The position numbers and the translations under genes are program-made. A DNA stretch of 57,011 bases from Rhodocyclales bacterium (GTDB lineage Bacteria; Pseudomonadota; Gammaproteobacteria; Burkholderiales; Rhodocyclaceae). Positions 39,415 through 48,460 of this stretch are shown one piece after another. The stretch spans positions 1 through 57,011 of the forward strand of contig JACRIZ010000049.1 in NCBI GenBank assembly GCA_016235765.1, written 5' to 3'. Position 1 is the first letter of the stretch. Each line of letters begins with the position of its first letter. The notes beneath the pieces were generated by a model. That model was given only the letters and a program-made list of their open reading frames with translations. It did not search any database and was not told the origin of the DNA.

Positions 39415-40086
39415 ATGAAGCTATTCCTTGCCGTCCTGGCATTCATCATCGCAATCCTGGTCGCACCCATGTTCCTGTCGCCCGCTCCCGACAACCGGTC
39501 GGGGCAGGCGGTAGCCGGCCTGCCTTGGCAGATCGAGGTACTTTCCGATGGACATTCCCGCGTCTTCGACTTGACCATTGGCGCCAACACCCTGAGCGAT
39601 GCCCGCGCCCGCTTCGGCGATGGCGAGATGGCCCTGGTCGCCGCGCCTGGCGAAGCCGCGTCGCTGGAACTCTATCTCGACACCGTGACCGTCGGCGCCG
39701 TGACCGGCAAGCTGATCGTGACCGCCGACCTTGCCGTCGAGACCATCGCCGCCATGCGCCAGCGCGCCACCAAGACCGAGTACATGAAGAGCAGCACCAA
39801 GAAGTCCGCACTCGCCGAGCAGGACCAGCCCGCCGCCTTCGCGGCCCCCATCCGCGGACTGGCTTTCGTGCCGTCGATCAACCTCGACGAGAGCATGATC
39901 CTCCAGCGCTTCGGCCCGCCCGCCGAACGTATCCGCACGTCCGAGCAGACGGAACATTTCCTCTATCCGGAGCGCGGACTCGATATCGCGCTCGATGCCG
40001 AGAACAAGGAATTGCTGCAATATGTGGCGCCACGCGACTTCGCCCGCCTGCGCGGTCCGCTGCAGGCCATGGGAGCAAAGCCATGA
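39415..40086 (+). CDS. Hypothetical exported or membrane-anchored protein upstream of hisG
   Basis: Not recognised. 223 residues starting MKLFLAVLAFIIAILVAPMFL, a single N-terminal hydrophobic segment that is either an uncleaved anchor or a signal peptide. The rest should be periplasmic: a beta-rich region (WQIEVLSDGHSRVFDLTIG, SLELYLDTVTVG), a Lys-rich linker, and a C-terminal LDESMILQRFGPPAERIRTSEQTEHFLYPERGLDIAL. The pattern resembles proteins that sit next to betaproteobacterial hisG-like genes, but no function is assigned. Its stop overlaps the hisG start by four bases (ATGA), so they are co-translated. Confidence 0.75.
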   Translation: MKLFLAVLAFIIAILVAPMFLSPAPDNRSGQAVAGLPWQIEVLSDGHSRVFDLTIGANTLSDARARFGDGEMALVAAPGEAASLELYLDTVTVGAVTGKLIVTADLAVETIAAMRQRATKTEYMKSSTKKSALAEQDQPAAFAAPIRGLAFVPSINLDESMILQRFGPPAERIRTSEQTEHFLYPERGLDIALDAENKELLQYVAPRDFARLRGPLQAMGAKP

Positions 40087-40967
40087 GTGCCAAGCCGTCC
40101 CGCCTGCGCCTGGGCATTCCCAAGGGCAGCTTGCAGGAGACCACGCAGAGCCTGTTCCAGCGCGCCGGCTACAACCTGCGCATCTCCGGCCGCTCCTACT
40201 ATCCCGACATCGACGACGCCGAGATCGAGTGCATCCTGATCCGGCCTCAGGAAATGGCCCGCTACGTCGGCCAGGGCATCCTCGATTGCGCCATCACCGG
40301 ACTCGACTGGATCCTCGAGACCGGCGCCGATGTGGAGCAGCTCGCCGACCTGCGCGCGCCGTGGCCGAACTACGGCATCGTGCGTTGGGTGATGGCGTCC
40401 AAGGATGGCTCGCCGTTCGATACCGTCAAGGATCTGCAGGGCAAACGCATCGCCACCGAAGCGGTCGGCATGACGCGTCGCTTCCTGGCCGAGCACGGCG
40501 TCACCGCCGAGATCGAGTTCTCCTGGGGCGCCACCGAGGTCAAGCCGCCCATCCTTGCCGACGCCATCGTCGACGTCTCGGAGACCGGCTCTTCGCTGCG
40601 TGCCAACAACCTCAAGGTCATGCACGTGGTGCTGGAAAGCACGCCGCGCTTCATCGGCAACCGTGTTGCGCTCCAGGACGCCTGGAAGCGCGACAAGATC
40701 GAGCGCGTCCTGATGATGCTGAAGGGCGCCATCGCTGCCGCCACGCGCGTACTGCTGTCGATGAACGTGCCGCGCGACAAGGTCGACGCCGTGCTGAAGA
40801 TGCTGCCGGCCCTCGCGACGCCGACGGTTTCCACGCTGGCCGATCCGGCCTGGGTGGAAATGTCCACCGTCGTAGACGAGAAGCTGGTGCGCGACCTGAT
40901 GCCCAGCCTTTACGCCGCCGGCGCGCGCGGCATCATCGAACTGCCGATCAGCAAGATAGTGGAGTAG
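40083..40967 (+). CDS. hisG: ATP phosphoribosyltransferase, long form
   Basis: First step of histidine biosynthesis, from ATP and PRPP. The 294 residues begin MSAKPSRLRLGIPKGSLQETTQ, with GITGLDWILETGADV-like substrate loops and a C-terminal ACT-like regulatory domain typical of HisG-long. It thus should not need HisZ. The ATG at 40083 overlaps the previous stop. Its 3' end overlaps the convergent ylqF by 20 bases. No other his gene is in the window. Confidence 0.93.
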   Translation: MSAKPSRLRLGIPKGSLQETTQSLFQRAGYNLRISGRSYYPDIDDAEIECILIRPQEMARYVGQGILDCAITGLDWILETGADVEQLADLRAPWPNYGIVRWVMASKDGSPFDTVKDLQGKRIATEAVGMTRRFLAEHGVTAEIEFSWGATEVKPPILADAIVDVSETGSSLRANNLKVMHVVLESTPRFIGNRVALQDAWKRDKIERVLMMLKGAIAAATRVLLSMNVPRDKVDAVLKMLPALATPTVSTLADPAWVEMSTVVDEKLVRDLMPSLYAAGARGIIELPISKIVE

Positions 40968-41835
40968 CGCTCGCTGCGGCAAGCATCGCCGCGCGCGTCT
41001 CTGGGGTTTCCAGGCTGATGCGGCCGAGCGCGCCGCTGCGGTAGTCGGTGAGCAGCACCAGCGAGGCCTTGTCCATGTCGAACGCGCCGCCGCTGCCCTT
41101 GATCAGGCAGCCACGCTTCTTCGCCACGCCCTCGATGACGCCGGGCGCATCGAGGCCCTCGACGGCAAGCCCGTAGCGCTTGGCGATTCCCTCCGGGTAG
41201 CGGGAGAGCAGCACGCCCGCCAGGAAGGTCGCCACCTCCTCCTCCAGCACTGCATTGGTGCCGATCGCGTGGCTGGCGGCCAGCATGTAGCCGTCCGAAT
41301 CGTGCTCGATCTTCGGCCACATCAGGCCGGGCGTATCGAACAGGGTCTGGCGCGGCGAGAGGTCGATGCGCTGCTGCTGCTTGGTCACCGCCGGCTCGTC
41401 GCCGACCGCCGCGACGCGCTTCTTCACCAGCGCGTTCATCAGCGTCGACTTGCCGACGTTGGGGATGCCCATGATCATCATCCGCAATGGCTTGGTGCCG
41501 TCGTTGCGATGCGGCGCCAGCGACTGGCACAGCGCCGGCACCTTGGCCGCATCGCCGGGCTTCTTGCAGGAAATCGCCACCGCCTTGACGCCCGGCTGCC
41601 TGTTGTAGAACGCCAGCCAGGCCTGGGTGGCTTCTGGATCGGCGAGGTCGGCCTTGTTGAGCAGCCGCAGGCAGGGCCGCTGCCGCGCCAGGCGCAGCTC
41701 GCGGATCATTGGATTGCTGCTCGCCTCCGGGCAGCGCGCATCGAGCACCTCGATGACGACGTCGGTCATCGCCATGGTCTCGCCCGCCTTCCTGCGCGCC
41801 GAGGTCATGTGGCCGGGGAACCATTGGATAGTCAT
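40948..41835 (-). CDS. ylqF: Ribosome biogenesis GTPase YlqF/RbgA-like
   Basis: A circularly permuted GTPase involved in 50S assembly. 295 residues from MTIQWFPGHMTSARRKAG. The G motifs are in permuted order: NKADLAD (G4) first, then GIPNVGKST (G1) and DTPGLMWP (G3). The C-terminal domain is helical with IEGVAKKRGCLIKGSGG. The start at 41835 is set by the conserved WFPGHM; the frame is open further upstream. Confidence 0.95.
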   Translation of the reverse strand: MTIQWFPGHMTSARRKAGETMAMTDVVIEVLDARCPEASSNPMIRELRLARQRPCLRLLNKADLADPEATQAWLAFYNRQPGVKAVAISCKKPGDAAKVPALCQSLAPHRNDGTKPLRMMIMGIPNVGKSTLMNALVKKRVAAVGDEPAVTKQQQRIDLSPRQTLFDTPGLMWPKIEHDSDGYMLAASHAIGTNAVLEEEVATFLAGVLLSRYPEGIAKRYGLAVEGLDAPGVIEGVAKKRGCLIKGSGGAFDMDKASLVLLTDYRSGALGRISLETPETRAAMLAAASATPLSC

Positions 41836-41842
41836 GACCGTA

Positions 41843-43051
41843 TTATCGCCGACTTGCCAACCAGTCCAGCACGCCATCTCCAGCCCTGCGGCCACTGGCG
41901 AAGCAGGCGGTGAGCAGATAACCGCCCGTCGGTGCTTCCCAGTCGAGCATTTCGCCGGCGCAGAACACGCCCGGCTTGTCGCGCAGCATCAGGTGTTCGT
42001 CGAGCGCTTCGAAACGCACCCCGCCGGCAGTGCTGATGGCTTCGTCGATCGGCCGTGTCGCGACCAGGCGCAGCCTTAGCGCCTTGATGGCAGAAGTCAG
42101 CCGTGGTGATACGCCGATCTCTTCCTTCGGCACGCATTCATGCAGCATCCCCACCTTCACGCCTTTCAGGCCCAGCCGGCTTTGCAGGTGGCTGGACAGG
42201 GAACGCGCGCCGCGCGGATGCGCCACTTCGGTGGCAACCTGTTCGAGCGACCTGTCGGGCAGCAGGTCGACTTCCAGATCCGCGTGGCCGTGCGCCTCGA
42301 TGGCGTCGCGCAATGGCGCGGACAGCGCATAGACCAATCCGCCCTCGACGCCATGCCCGGTGACGACGAACTCGCCGCGGCGCGTGACACTGCCGAAAGA
42401 CGCGGCGACCGACTTCACCGGTTCGCCGGCGAACTTGTTGCGGAAGAAATCGCTCCACGCCACGTCGAAGCCGCAGTTCGCCGGCTTCAAGGGCGCGACC
42501 GCGATGCCCGCATCCTTCAGCGCCGGCACCCAGGCGCCGTCCGAGCCGAGCTTCGCCCAACTGCCGCCGCCGAGCGCCAGCACCACTGCATCGGCACGTA
42601 TCGACGTCTCGCCACCGGGCGTTGCGAAGCGCAAGGCGCCGTCCGCGTTCCAGCCCAGCCAGCGATGCCGGGCGTGGAACTTCACGCCGCTCGCACGCAG
42701 GCGGTGCAACCAGGCCCGCAGCAGCGGCGCCGCCTTCATGTCGATGGGAAAGATGCGGCCCGACGAACCAACGTAGGTCTCGATGCCGAGTTTGCTCGCC
42801 CAGGCCCGTAGTTCATCCGCGCCAAACTTCGCCAACCACGGCTCGACGAACTTGCGCCTGTCGCCGTACCGGGCAACGAACTGCTCGCGCGGCTCGGCGT
42901 GGCTGAGGTTCAGCCCGCCCTTCCCCGCCATCAGGAACTTGCGGCCGACCGAGGGCATGGCGTCAAAGACATCAACGCCCATGCCTGCCTGGCTCAGCAC
43001 CTCCGCCGCCATCAGCCCGGCCGGACCACCGCCGATGACGGCAACGGCCAT
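41843..43051 (-). CDS. HI0933-family flavoprotein (NAD(P)/FAD-dependent oxidoreductase)
   Basis: 402 residues starting MAVAVIGGGPAGLMAAEVLSQAG, a Rossmann FAD fold. Signatures are GRKFLMAGKGGLNLSH, VVLALGGGSWAKLGSDG and the C-terminal GVFCAGEMLDWEAPTGGYLLTACFASG, which define the HI0933 family (a TIGR03862-like branch). The physiological substrate is unknown. It shares one base (TGATG) with the mutarotase stop, so translation is probably coupled. A dispersed-motif copy at 42093-42115 lies antisense within VSPRLTSA. Confidence 0.9.
   Translation of the reverse strand: MAVAVIGGGPAGLMAAEVLSQAGMGVDVFDAMPSVGRKFLMAGKGGLNLSHAEPREQFVARYGDRRKFVEPWLAKFGADELRAWASKLGIETYVGSSGRIFPIDMKAAPLLRAWLHRLRASGVKFHARHRWLGWNADGALRFATPGGETSIRADAVVLALGGGSWAKLGSDGAWVPALKDAGIAVAPLKPANCGFDVAWSDFFRNKFAGEPVKSVAASFGSVTRRGEFVVTGHGVEGGLVYALSAPLRDAIEAHGHADLEVDLLPDRSLEQVATEVAHPRGARSLSSHLQSRLGLKGVKVGMLHECVPKEEIGVSPRLTSAIKALRLRLVATRPIDEAISTAGGVRFEALDEHLMLRDKPGVFCAGEMLDWEAPTGGYLLTACFASGRRAGDGVLDWLASRR
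42093..42115 (+). repeat. Dispersed 23-base motif, copy 7 (in the HI0933 flavoprotein gene)
   Basis: GAAGTCAGCC, GTGGTGAT, ACGCC. Antisense, in codons for VSPRLTS, the same register as copy 1. Confidence 0.8.
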
Positions 43052-43956
43052 CAGTCGCGGGCGGCGAGCACGCGGTACTGCGCGGCCAGGCGATGCGTTT
43101 CGCCGGCACGCAGCGTAATGACGTCCTCGGCGGCATTGGCCGTTTCGACGCAGACCATGCCCCAGGGACCCTCGGCGCCGAAGTCGCCCATCTTCTCGGC
43201 CTTCTCCGTCCAGGGATTCCAGACGATGGTCGAACGGCTGCCGGTGCTGGTGATCAGGATGGTCCGGTCCATGACCGGATCGAGGACGCCGCAACAGCCA
43301 TGCGTGCCGAGGTAAATGCGGTCGGTTTCCTGCGTAAAGCTCACCTGTCCCTGCTGGCGCATGCGGCCGCCGCCGACCTTGTCGAGGTAGTCGCAGCCCT
43401 CCAGGCCGGCCACCGTTGCCTGGCGAATGTCGCCGACCACAAAATAGGTGTGCAGCGCCTGGCCCAGCTCGAACGGCACCTTGCCGGTGTTGGTGGTCGC
43501 CAGTTCAACCTCCAGTTCTTCGCCGACGGTGACGATATTGCGCACGGTCGACTCGTGCGGCCATTGGGCGCGCGTGGCATCGCTCTGAGTCAGTTCGAAC
43601 TCGAGGCGGACGCGGCCGTCGGGCAGCGCCTTGCTCGCCACCAGTGCCCAAGGCACCGTGCGAGCGAAGCCGTGGCCGGGGAACTGTGGATTGCCGGCAT
43701 GCGCCCCAAACCAGGGCCAGCAAACCGGCACCCCACCGCGGATCGACTTGCCCGGCGCGTACTTGGCCAGCTTCGACACCCAGATCACCGGCTGCTGGCC
43801 GGCCGGCTGCCAAGTCATCACATGCGCGCCCTGCAGGGCGACGGTTGCGCTGGCGAACGGTGTCGTCACCCGCGCGGCGACCAGTTCGCCGATCGTCTCG
43901 AAACTCAGCTTGCCGGCGATGCCGTACTGCTGGGTCAGATTTTGAATTTCACTCAT
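43051..43956 (-). CDS. yeaD: D-hexose-6-phosphate mutarotase (YeaD-like)
   Basis: An aldose-1-epimerase-like enzyme acting on glucose-6-phosphate anomers. The 301 residues contain GGVPVCWPWFGAH, GHGFARTVPW, LGQALHTYFVVGDI and FVCVETANA-like GMVCVETANA segments typical of the group, with catalytic His in GFAR/HTYF. It is the first gene of a two-gene unit with the HI0933 flavoprotein and diverges from the molybdopterin oxidoreductase. Confidence 0.92.
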   Translation of the reverse strand: MSEIQNLTQQYGIAGKLSFETIGELVAARVTTPFASATVALQGAHVMTWQPAGQQPVIWVSKLAKYAPGKSIRGGVPVCWPWFGAHAGNPQFPGHGFARTVPWALVASKALPDGRVRLEFELTQSDATRAQWPHESTVRNIVTVGEELEVELATTNTGKVPFELGQALHTYFVVGDIRQATVAGLEGCDYLDKVGGGRMRQQGQVSFTQETDRIYLGTHGCCGVLDPVMDRTILITSTGSRSTIVWNPWTEKAEKMGDFGAEGPWGMVCVETANAAEDVITLRAGETHRLAAQYRVLAARD

Positions 43957-44023
43957 GGCTGTCTCCTCGTTGAATTTGTATTCGAGTGCTTAGAATCGGG
44001 ATGAATTGTAAGCGGAGCCATGC

Positions 44024-46060
44024 ATGACCACCCATCCCTCGGTTTGTCCTCACGATTGCCCCAGCGCCTGCGCGCTGGATGTGGAACTCGATGCCACGGG
44101 ACGTGTGACACGCCTGCATGGCGCCAAGGACCATCCGCACACGCAAGGCATCATCTGCGCCAAGGTGGCCCGCTACGCCGAGCGCGTCCATCACCCCGAT
44201 CGTCTCACCGTGCCGCTGAAGCGCATCGGTGCCAAGGGCGAAGGCAGGTTCGCGGCTATCGGCTGGGACGAGGCGCTCGACGAGGTCGCGGCGCGCTTCA
44301 AGACGGCGTCGGACCGCTACGGCCCCGAGACGGTCTGGCCCTACCAGTACGCGGGCACCATGGGATTGGTCCAGCGCAACGCCATCGAGCGGCTGCGCCA
44401 CGTCATGGGCTATTCGCGGCAACTCTTCACGATATGTACCGCTGCCGCAGGCGCCGGCTGGCTGGCCGGCGTCGGCACCAAGTGGGGCACGGACATGCGC
44501 GAGATTCCGCACTCCGACCTGATCGTCGTCTGGGGCACCAACGTGGTCGCCACGCAAGTCCAGGTCATGACCCTGATCACGCAGGCGCGCCGCACACGCG
44601 GTGCCAGGCTGGTGGTCGTCGATCCCTACCGCAACGCCACCGCCGAGAAAGCCGACCTGCATCTCATGCTGAAGCCCGGCACCGACGGGGCATTGGCCGC
44701 GGCCGTGATGCACGTGTTGCTGAAGGAGGGTTACGCAGACCGGGACTACCTGGCCCGTCTCACCGACTTCGGGCCGGATGTCGACGCCCACCTTGAGACC
44801 CGCACGCCGCAATGGGCCGCCGCGATCACCGGCCTGGGCGTCGAGGCAATCGTCGCCTTTGCCCGCCTGTACGGCTCGACGAAGCGCAGCTACTTGCGCG
44901 TCGGCCTGGGCTTCACCCGCCAGCGCAACGGCTCGGTCGCCGCCCATGCCGTCTCCTGCCTGCCCGCGATCACCGGTGCCTGGCAACAGCAGGGCGGCGG
45001 CGCATTCCAGATGAGCGGCGACTGTTTCGGCAAGCTCGACAAGACCCTGCTTACCGGCGAGGATGTGGCGCGATCGGGCGTTCGTGCGCTCGACATGAGC
45101 CGGATCGGCGCCGTGCTTACCGGCGACCCGCAGGACATCGGCAACGGCCCGCCCGTGACGGCGATGCTCATCCAGAACACCAATCCCATGGTGGTCGCGC
45201 CGGAGCATGGCCGCGTCCGGCAGGGCTTCCTGCGCGACGACCTGTTCGTCTGCGTCCACGAGCAGCGCATGTCCGAAACGGCGCTGATGGCCGACATCGT
45301 GCTGCCGGCCACCACCTTCCTCGAGCACGATGACCTCTACGGCTCCTACGGCATCAGCTTCCTGCAGATCGCCCGGGCGATCGTGCCGCCGGCGGGTGAA
45401 ACGCGGTCGAACCACGACGTGATCTGCGCGCTGGCAAAACGACTGGGTGCCCGCCACTCCGGCTTCGACATGGACACCTGGGAACTGATCGACGCCACGC
45501 TCAGGCAATCCGGCCTGCCCGGCGCCGACGAACTGCTACGGCAACGCTGGCTCGATCTCGCCCCGAGTTTCGATGAGGCGCACTTCCTGAACGGTTTCGG
45601 CCATCCGGACGGGCGCTTCCGCTTCAAGCCACAGTGGGGCAACGACGGGCTGCCGGCCTATCCCGACCATGCACCACTGATCGAGGAGGCCGACAAGGCG
45701 CATCCGTTCCGGTTGGTTACCGCACCCGCGCACAGCTTCCTGAATTCCTCGTTCAACGAAACGCCCTCCTCGCGCAGGGCGGAGCAGCAGCCGATGGCAC
45801 TCATCCATCCGGAGGACCTGAAAGCGCAAGGCCTGGCGGACGGCGCGACGGTCCGCATCGGCAATGCGCGCGGGGCGATTTCGATTGCCGCTGCCGCCTT
45901 CGACGGCGTTCAGCGCGGCGTCATGATCGTCGAAGGCCTCTGGGGCAATGCCGACTTCATCGAAGGCGCCGGCATCAACCAGCTCACCAGCGCCGACGTC
46001 ACCCTGCCCGCGGGCGGCGCCCCGTTCCACGACACCAAGGTCTGGTTGCGGGCGCCGTAG
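44024..46060 (+). CDS. Single-subunit molybdopterin oxidoreductase
   Basis: A 678-residue protein of the DMSO reductase superfamily. The N-terminus VCPHDCPSACAL and GIICAKV provide four cysteines (8, 12, 16, 45) for a 4Fe-4S cluster. The middle has DLIVVWGTNVVAT and LVVVDPYRNATAEKADL. The C-terminal domain holds RLVTAPAHSFLNSSFNE and MALIHPEDLKAQGLADGATVRIGNARG, the cofactor-binding lid. There is no twin-arginine signal, so it is cytoplasmic. No iron-sulfur or membrane subunit is adjacent, and I cannot assign the molybdenum ligand or substrate. Related proteins are annotated as formate dehydrogenase- or assimilatory nitrate reductase-like. Confidence 0.88.
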   Translation: MTTHPSVCPHDCPSACALDVELDATGRVTRLHGAKDHPHTQGIICAKVARYAERVHHPDRLTVPLKRIGAKGEGRFAAIGWDEALDEVAARFKTASDRYGPETVWPYQYAGTMGLVQRNAIERLRHVMGYSRQLFTICTAAAGAGWLAGVGTKWGTDMREIPHSDLIVVWGTNVVATQVQVMTLITQARRTRGARLVVVDPYRNATAEKADLHLMLKPGTDGALAAAVMHVLLKEGYADRDYLARLTDFGPDVDAHLETRTPQWAAAITGLGVEAIVAFARLYGSTKRSYLRVGLGFTRQRNGSVAAHAVSCLPAITGAWQQQGGGAFQMSGDCFGKLDKTLLTGEDVARSGVRALDMSRIGAVLTGDPQDIGNGPPVTAMLIQNTNPMVVAPEHGRVRQGFLRDDLFVCVHEQRMSETALMADIVLPATTFLEHDDLYGSYGISFLQIARAIVPPAGETRSNHDVICALAKRLGARHSGFDMDTWELIDATLRQSGLPGADELLRQRWLDLAPSFDEAHFLNGFGHPDGRFRFKPQWGNDGLPAYPDHAPLIEEADKAHPFRLVTAPAHSFLNSSFNETPSSRRAEQQPMALIHPEDLKAQGLADGATVRIGNARGAISIAAAAFDGVQRGVMIVEGLWGNADFIEGAGINQLTSADVTLPAGGAPFHDTKVWLRAP

Positions 46061-46066
46061 CGCGCG

Positions 46067-46495
46067 CTACTCGCCGAGCTCGGCCAGGCCGTCCGCGGCG
46101 ATCTCGCGCACATCGGTGCTATCGTCCTGCAGGCGCGGCTCGAGAAACGAGCGCGCCAACTGCGAGCCGGACAGGCCGAGATAGTGGCAGGCATCGGCCC
46201 GCACCCGCGCATCGGCATGCTCAGACAGCTTGCCCAGCTTCATCACCAGCACGCGCAGCGGCTCCTTGCGGGCATAGCGCTCGAAGACGGCCGAGGCGCC
46301 CAGGCTGACGTTCATGCTGGCATCCGGATTGCCGACGATGGGCAGCAGGTCGGCGAGCAGCTCGGGCCGGCTATCGACAATCTCGACCACCTTCTTCAAC
46401 CCGCCTTCCATGAGCAGGATATGAAAGTAGTCGGCCATGCCGCCGGGACCGCTGGCGGCCCGCACCCGCAGTTTCAATTCATCGAGAATCTTCAT
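46067..46495 (-). CDS. HEAT-repeat protein
   Basis: 142 residues with two or three HEAT-like helical repeats (LLADLLPIVGNPDASMNVSLGASAVFERYA; LGKLSEHADARVRADACHYLGLSGSQLA; LEPRLQDDSTDVREIAADGLAELGE). No signal peptide. It converges on the molybdopterin oxidoreductase with a six-base gap. HEAT-repeat proteins often scaffold other proteins, and this one could be an oxidoreductase partner, but that is inference. Confidence 0.82.
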   Translation of the reverse strand: MKILDELKLRVRAASGPGGMADYFHILLMEGGLKKVVEIVDSRPELLADLLPIVGNPDASMNVSLGASAVFERYARKEPLRVLVMKLGKLSEHADARVRADACHYLGLSGSQLARSFLEPRLQDDSTDVREIAADGLAELGE

Positions 46496-46579
46496 GGACT
46501 TGCATTATGCCTGTCTGCGATAATGCCGGGCTCGCCGGTTCAGCCGGCCCCCCGTTTCCCTCCTTCAGGCGGGTACCCC

Positions 46580-47776
46580 ATGACAGACACCATCGACTCC
46601 TTCGCGGCACTCAAACTGCCGTCCGCCCTGCTATCCGCACTGACCGACGTCGGCTACGAGACGCCTTCGCCCATCCAGGCGGCCTGCATTCCCGTCCTGC
46701 TCGCCGGCAACGACCTGCTCGGCGAAGCCCAGACCGGCACCGGCAAGACCGCGGCCTTCGCGCTGCCCGTGCTGGCCCGACTCAATCTTGCCCTCAAGAA
46801 GCCGCAAGCCCTGGTGCTGGCGCCGACACGCGAACTGGCCATCCAGGTCGCCGAGGCCTTCCAGAAGTACGCCAAGCACATGCCGGGCTTCCACGTGCTG
46901 CCGGTCTACGGCGGCCAGAGCATGGTCATCCAGTTGCGCGCGCTGTCACGCGGCGCCCACGTGATCGTCGGCACGCCGGGCCGCGTCATGGACCATCTGG
47001 AGCGCAAGAGCCTCAACCTCGACGCGCTGCAGACCCTGATCCTCGACGAAGCCGACGAAATGCTGCGCATGGGCTTCATCGACGACGTCGAATGGATTCT
47101 CGGCAATACGCCGGCGACGCGCCAGACCGCGCTGTTCTCGGCCACCATGCCGGAGCCGATCCGCCGCATCACCAAGCGCTACCAGCGCGATCCGCAGCAG
47201 ATCAAGATCAAGGCGGCCACCGCCACCGTCTCCACCATCCGCCAGCGCTACTGGCAGGTGCGCGGCGCCGACAAGCTCGACGCGCTGACCCGCATGCTGG
47301 AGGTCGAGGAGGATTTCGACGCCGCCATCATCTTCGTGCGCACCAAGCTGGCCACCGTCGACCTCGCCGAAAAGCTGGAGGCGCGCGGCATGGAAGCCGC
47401 GGCGCTGAACGGCGACATGACCCAGGGCCTGCGCGAGCAGGTGATCGAGCGACTGAAGAACGGCAGCCTGGACATCGTCGTCGCCACCGACGTCGCCGCA
47501 CGCGGCATCGACGTGCCGCGCGTCAGCCACGTCATCAACTACGACGTGCCCTACGACACCGAAGCCTACATCCACCGCATCGGCCGAACCGGGCGCGCCG
47601 GGCGTGCCGGCAGCGCCATCCTGTTCGTCGCTCCGCGCGAAATGCGCATGCTGAAGGCCATCGAGGGTGCCACGCGGCAGAAGATCGAACCCATCTCGCT
47701 GCCGACCGCCGGCGAAGTCGCGGAAAGACGCGTCGCCCAGTTCCAGGAACAGATCCTCGAAGTGCTGGGCAACTAG
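46580..47776 (+). CDS. deaD: DEAD-box RNA helicase DeaD/CsdA, truncated by in-frame TAG
   Basis: The helicase core of a DeaD-type protein, 398 residues from MTDTIDSFAALKLPSALL. All motifs are present: AQTGTGKT (I), PTRELA (Ia), TPGR, DEAD (II), SAT (III), and HRIGRTGRAGRAG (VI). DeaD aids large-subunit assembly and cold adaptation. Translation stops at TAG (47774-47776) after EQILEVLGN, but the same frame continues at once with NLDFFYEVIRRMESEQNIA and the usual C-terminal RNA-binding domain up to 48460. A single C-to-T change (CAG to TAG) would explain it. A complete core with no C-terminal RNA-binding domain may be partly active. Confidence 0.93.
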   Translation: MTDTIDSFAALKLPSALLSALTDVGYETPSPIQAACIPVLLAGNDLLGEAQTGTGKTAAFALPVLARLNLALKKPQALVLAPTRELAIQVAEAFQKYAKHMPGFHVLPVYGGQSMVIQLRALSRGAHVIVGTPGRVMDHLERKSLNLDALQTLILDEADEMLRMGFIDDVEWILGNTPATRQTALFSATMPEPIRRITKRYQRDPQQIKIKAATATVSTIRQRYWQVRGADKLDALTRMLEVEEDFDAAIIFVRTKLATVDLAEKLEARGMEAAALNGDMTQGLREQVIERLKNGSLDIVVATDVAARGIDVPRVSHVINYDVPYDTEAYIHRIGRTGRAGRAGSAILFVAPREMRMLKAIEGATRQKIEPISLPTAGEVAERRVAQFQEQILEVLGN

Positions 47777-48460
47777 AACCTCGATTTCTTCTACGAAGTC
47801 ATCCGGCGCATGGAAAGCGAGCAGAACATCGCCACGCGGCAGATCGCTGCCGCACTGGCATTCCTCGCCACGCGCGACAGACCGCTGAAGCCGGACATTC
47901 CCGACATTCCCGCGCCGCCGCCGGCTCCGTCATTCACCGCTGCGCCACGCGAAGCCCGCGACGAGAAGCCGCGTCACGAGCGGCGTCCCGCCACGGCTGA
48001 CTTTTCGCCGGACACCGGCAAGGCCAAGCCGACGCTCGCCGAGGGCGACCTCAAGCGCTACCGCATCGACGTGGGCCGGAACCTCGGCGCCACGCCGAAG
48101 GAAATCGTCGGCGCCATCGCCAACGAAGGCGGCATCGCGGGCAAGTTCATCGGCCAGATCCACCTGTTTGCCGAATTCTCGACGGTCGAACTGCCCGAAC
48201 TGCCGCCCGACATCATGGCGACGCTGAAGAAGACGCGCGTCAAGCAGACGCCGCTCAACATCCGCCCCTTCGATCCCGATGGCACGGATACGCGGCCGCA
48301 GCGCGCCGAGAGGCCCGAGCGACCCGCCTACAGCGAACGGCCGCCTCGTTCCGAGCGCCCCGAGCGCCCGGCCAAGCCCGCCTTCGGCGCCAAGCCGCCG
48401 TACAAAGGCAAGCGCGCCGACGCACCGCACGCCGCGCCCCGGAAACCGCGCAAACCTTGA
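47777..48460 (+). pseudogene. deaD: C-terminal part of DeaD downstream of the amber codon
   Basis: In frame with deaD and without further stops, 227 codons: NLDFFYEVIRRMESEQN, then the DbpA-like RNA-binding domain (KRYRIDVGRNLGATPKEIVGAIANEGGIAG, KFIGQIHLFAEFSTVELP) and a basic Arg/Pro/Glu-rich tail (ERPERPAYSERPPRSERPER). Joined to the core it would give a normal 626-residue DeaD. The only internal ATG (47810) has no evident Shine-Dalgarno. It may be read through, re-initiated, or inactive. A minus-strand dispersed-motif copy is at 47982-48004. Confidence 0.8.
47982..48004 (-). repeat. Dispersed 23-base motif, copy 8 (in the deaD 3' part)
   Basis: On the minus strand AAAGTCAGCC, GTGGCGGG, ACGCC. 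Antisense, in codons for RRPATADF, the same register as copy 2. Confidence 0.85.

Noticed and set aside
47524..47536. GTCAGCC in deaD motif VI region, and similar GTCAGCC at 367 and 37017
   Set aside because: The following eight bases do not fit the RYSGYRRN pattern and no ACGCC follows, so they are ordinary sequence.
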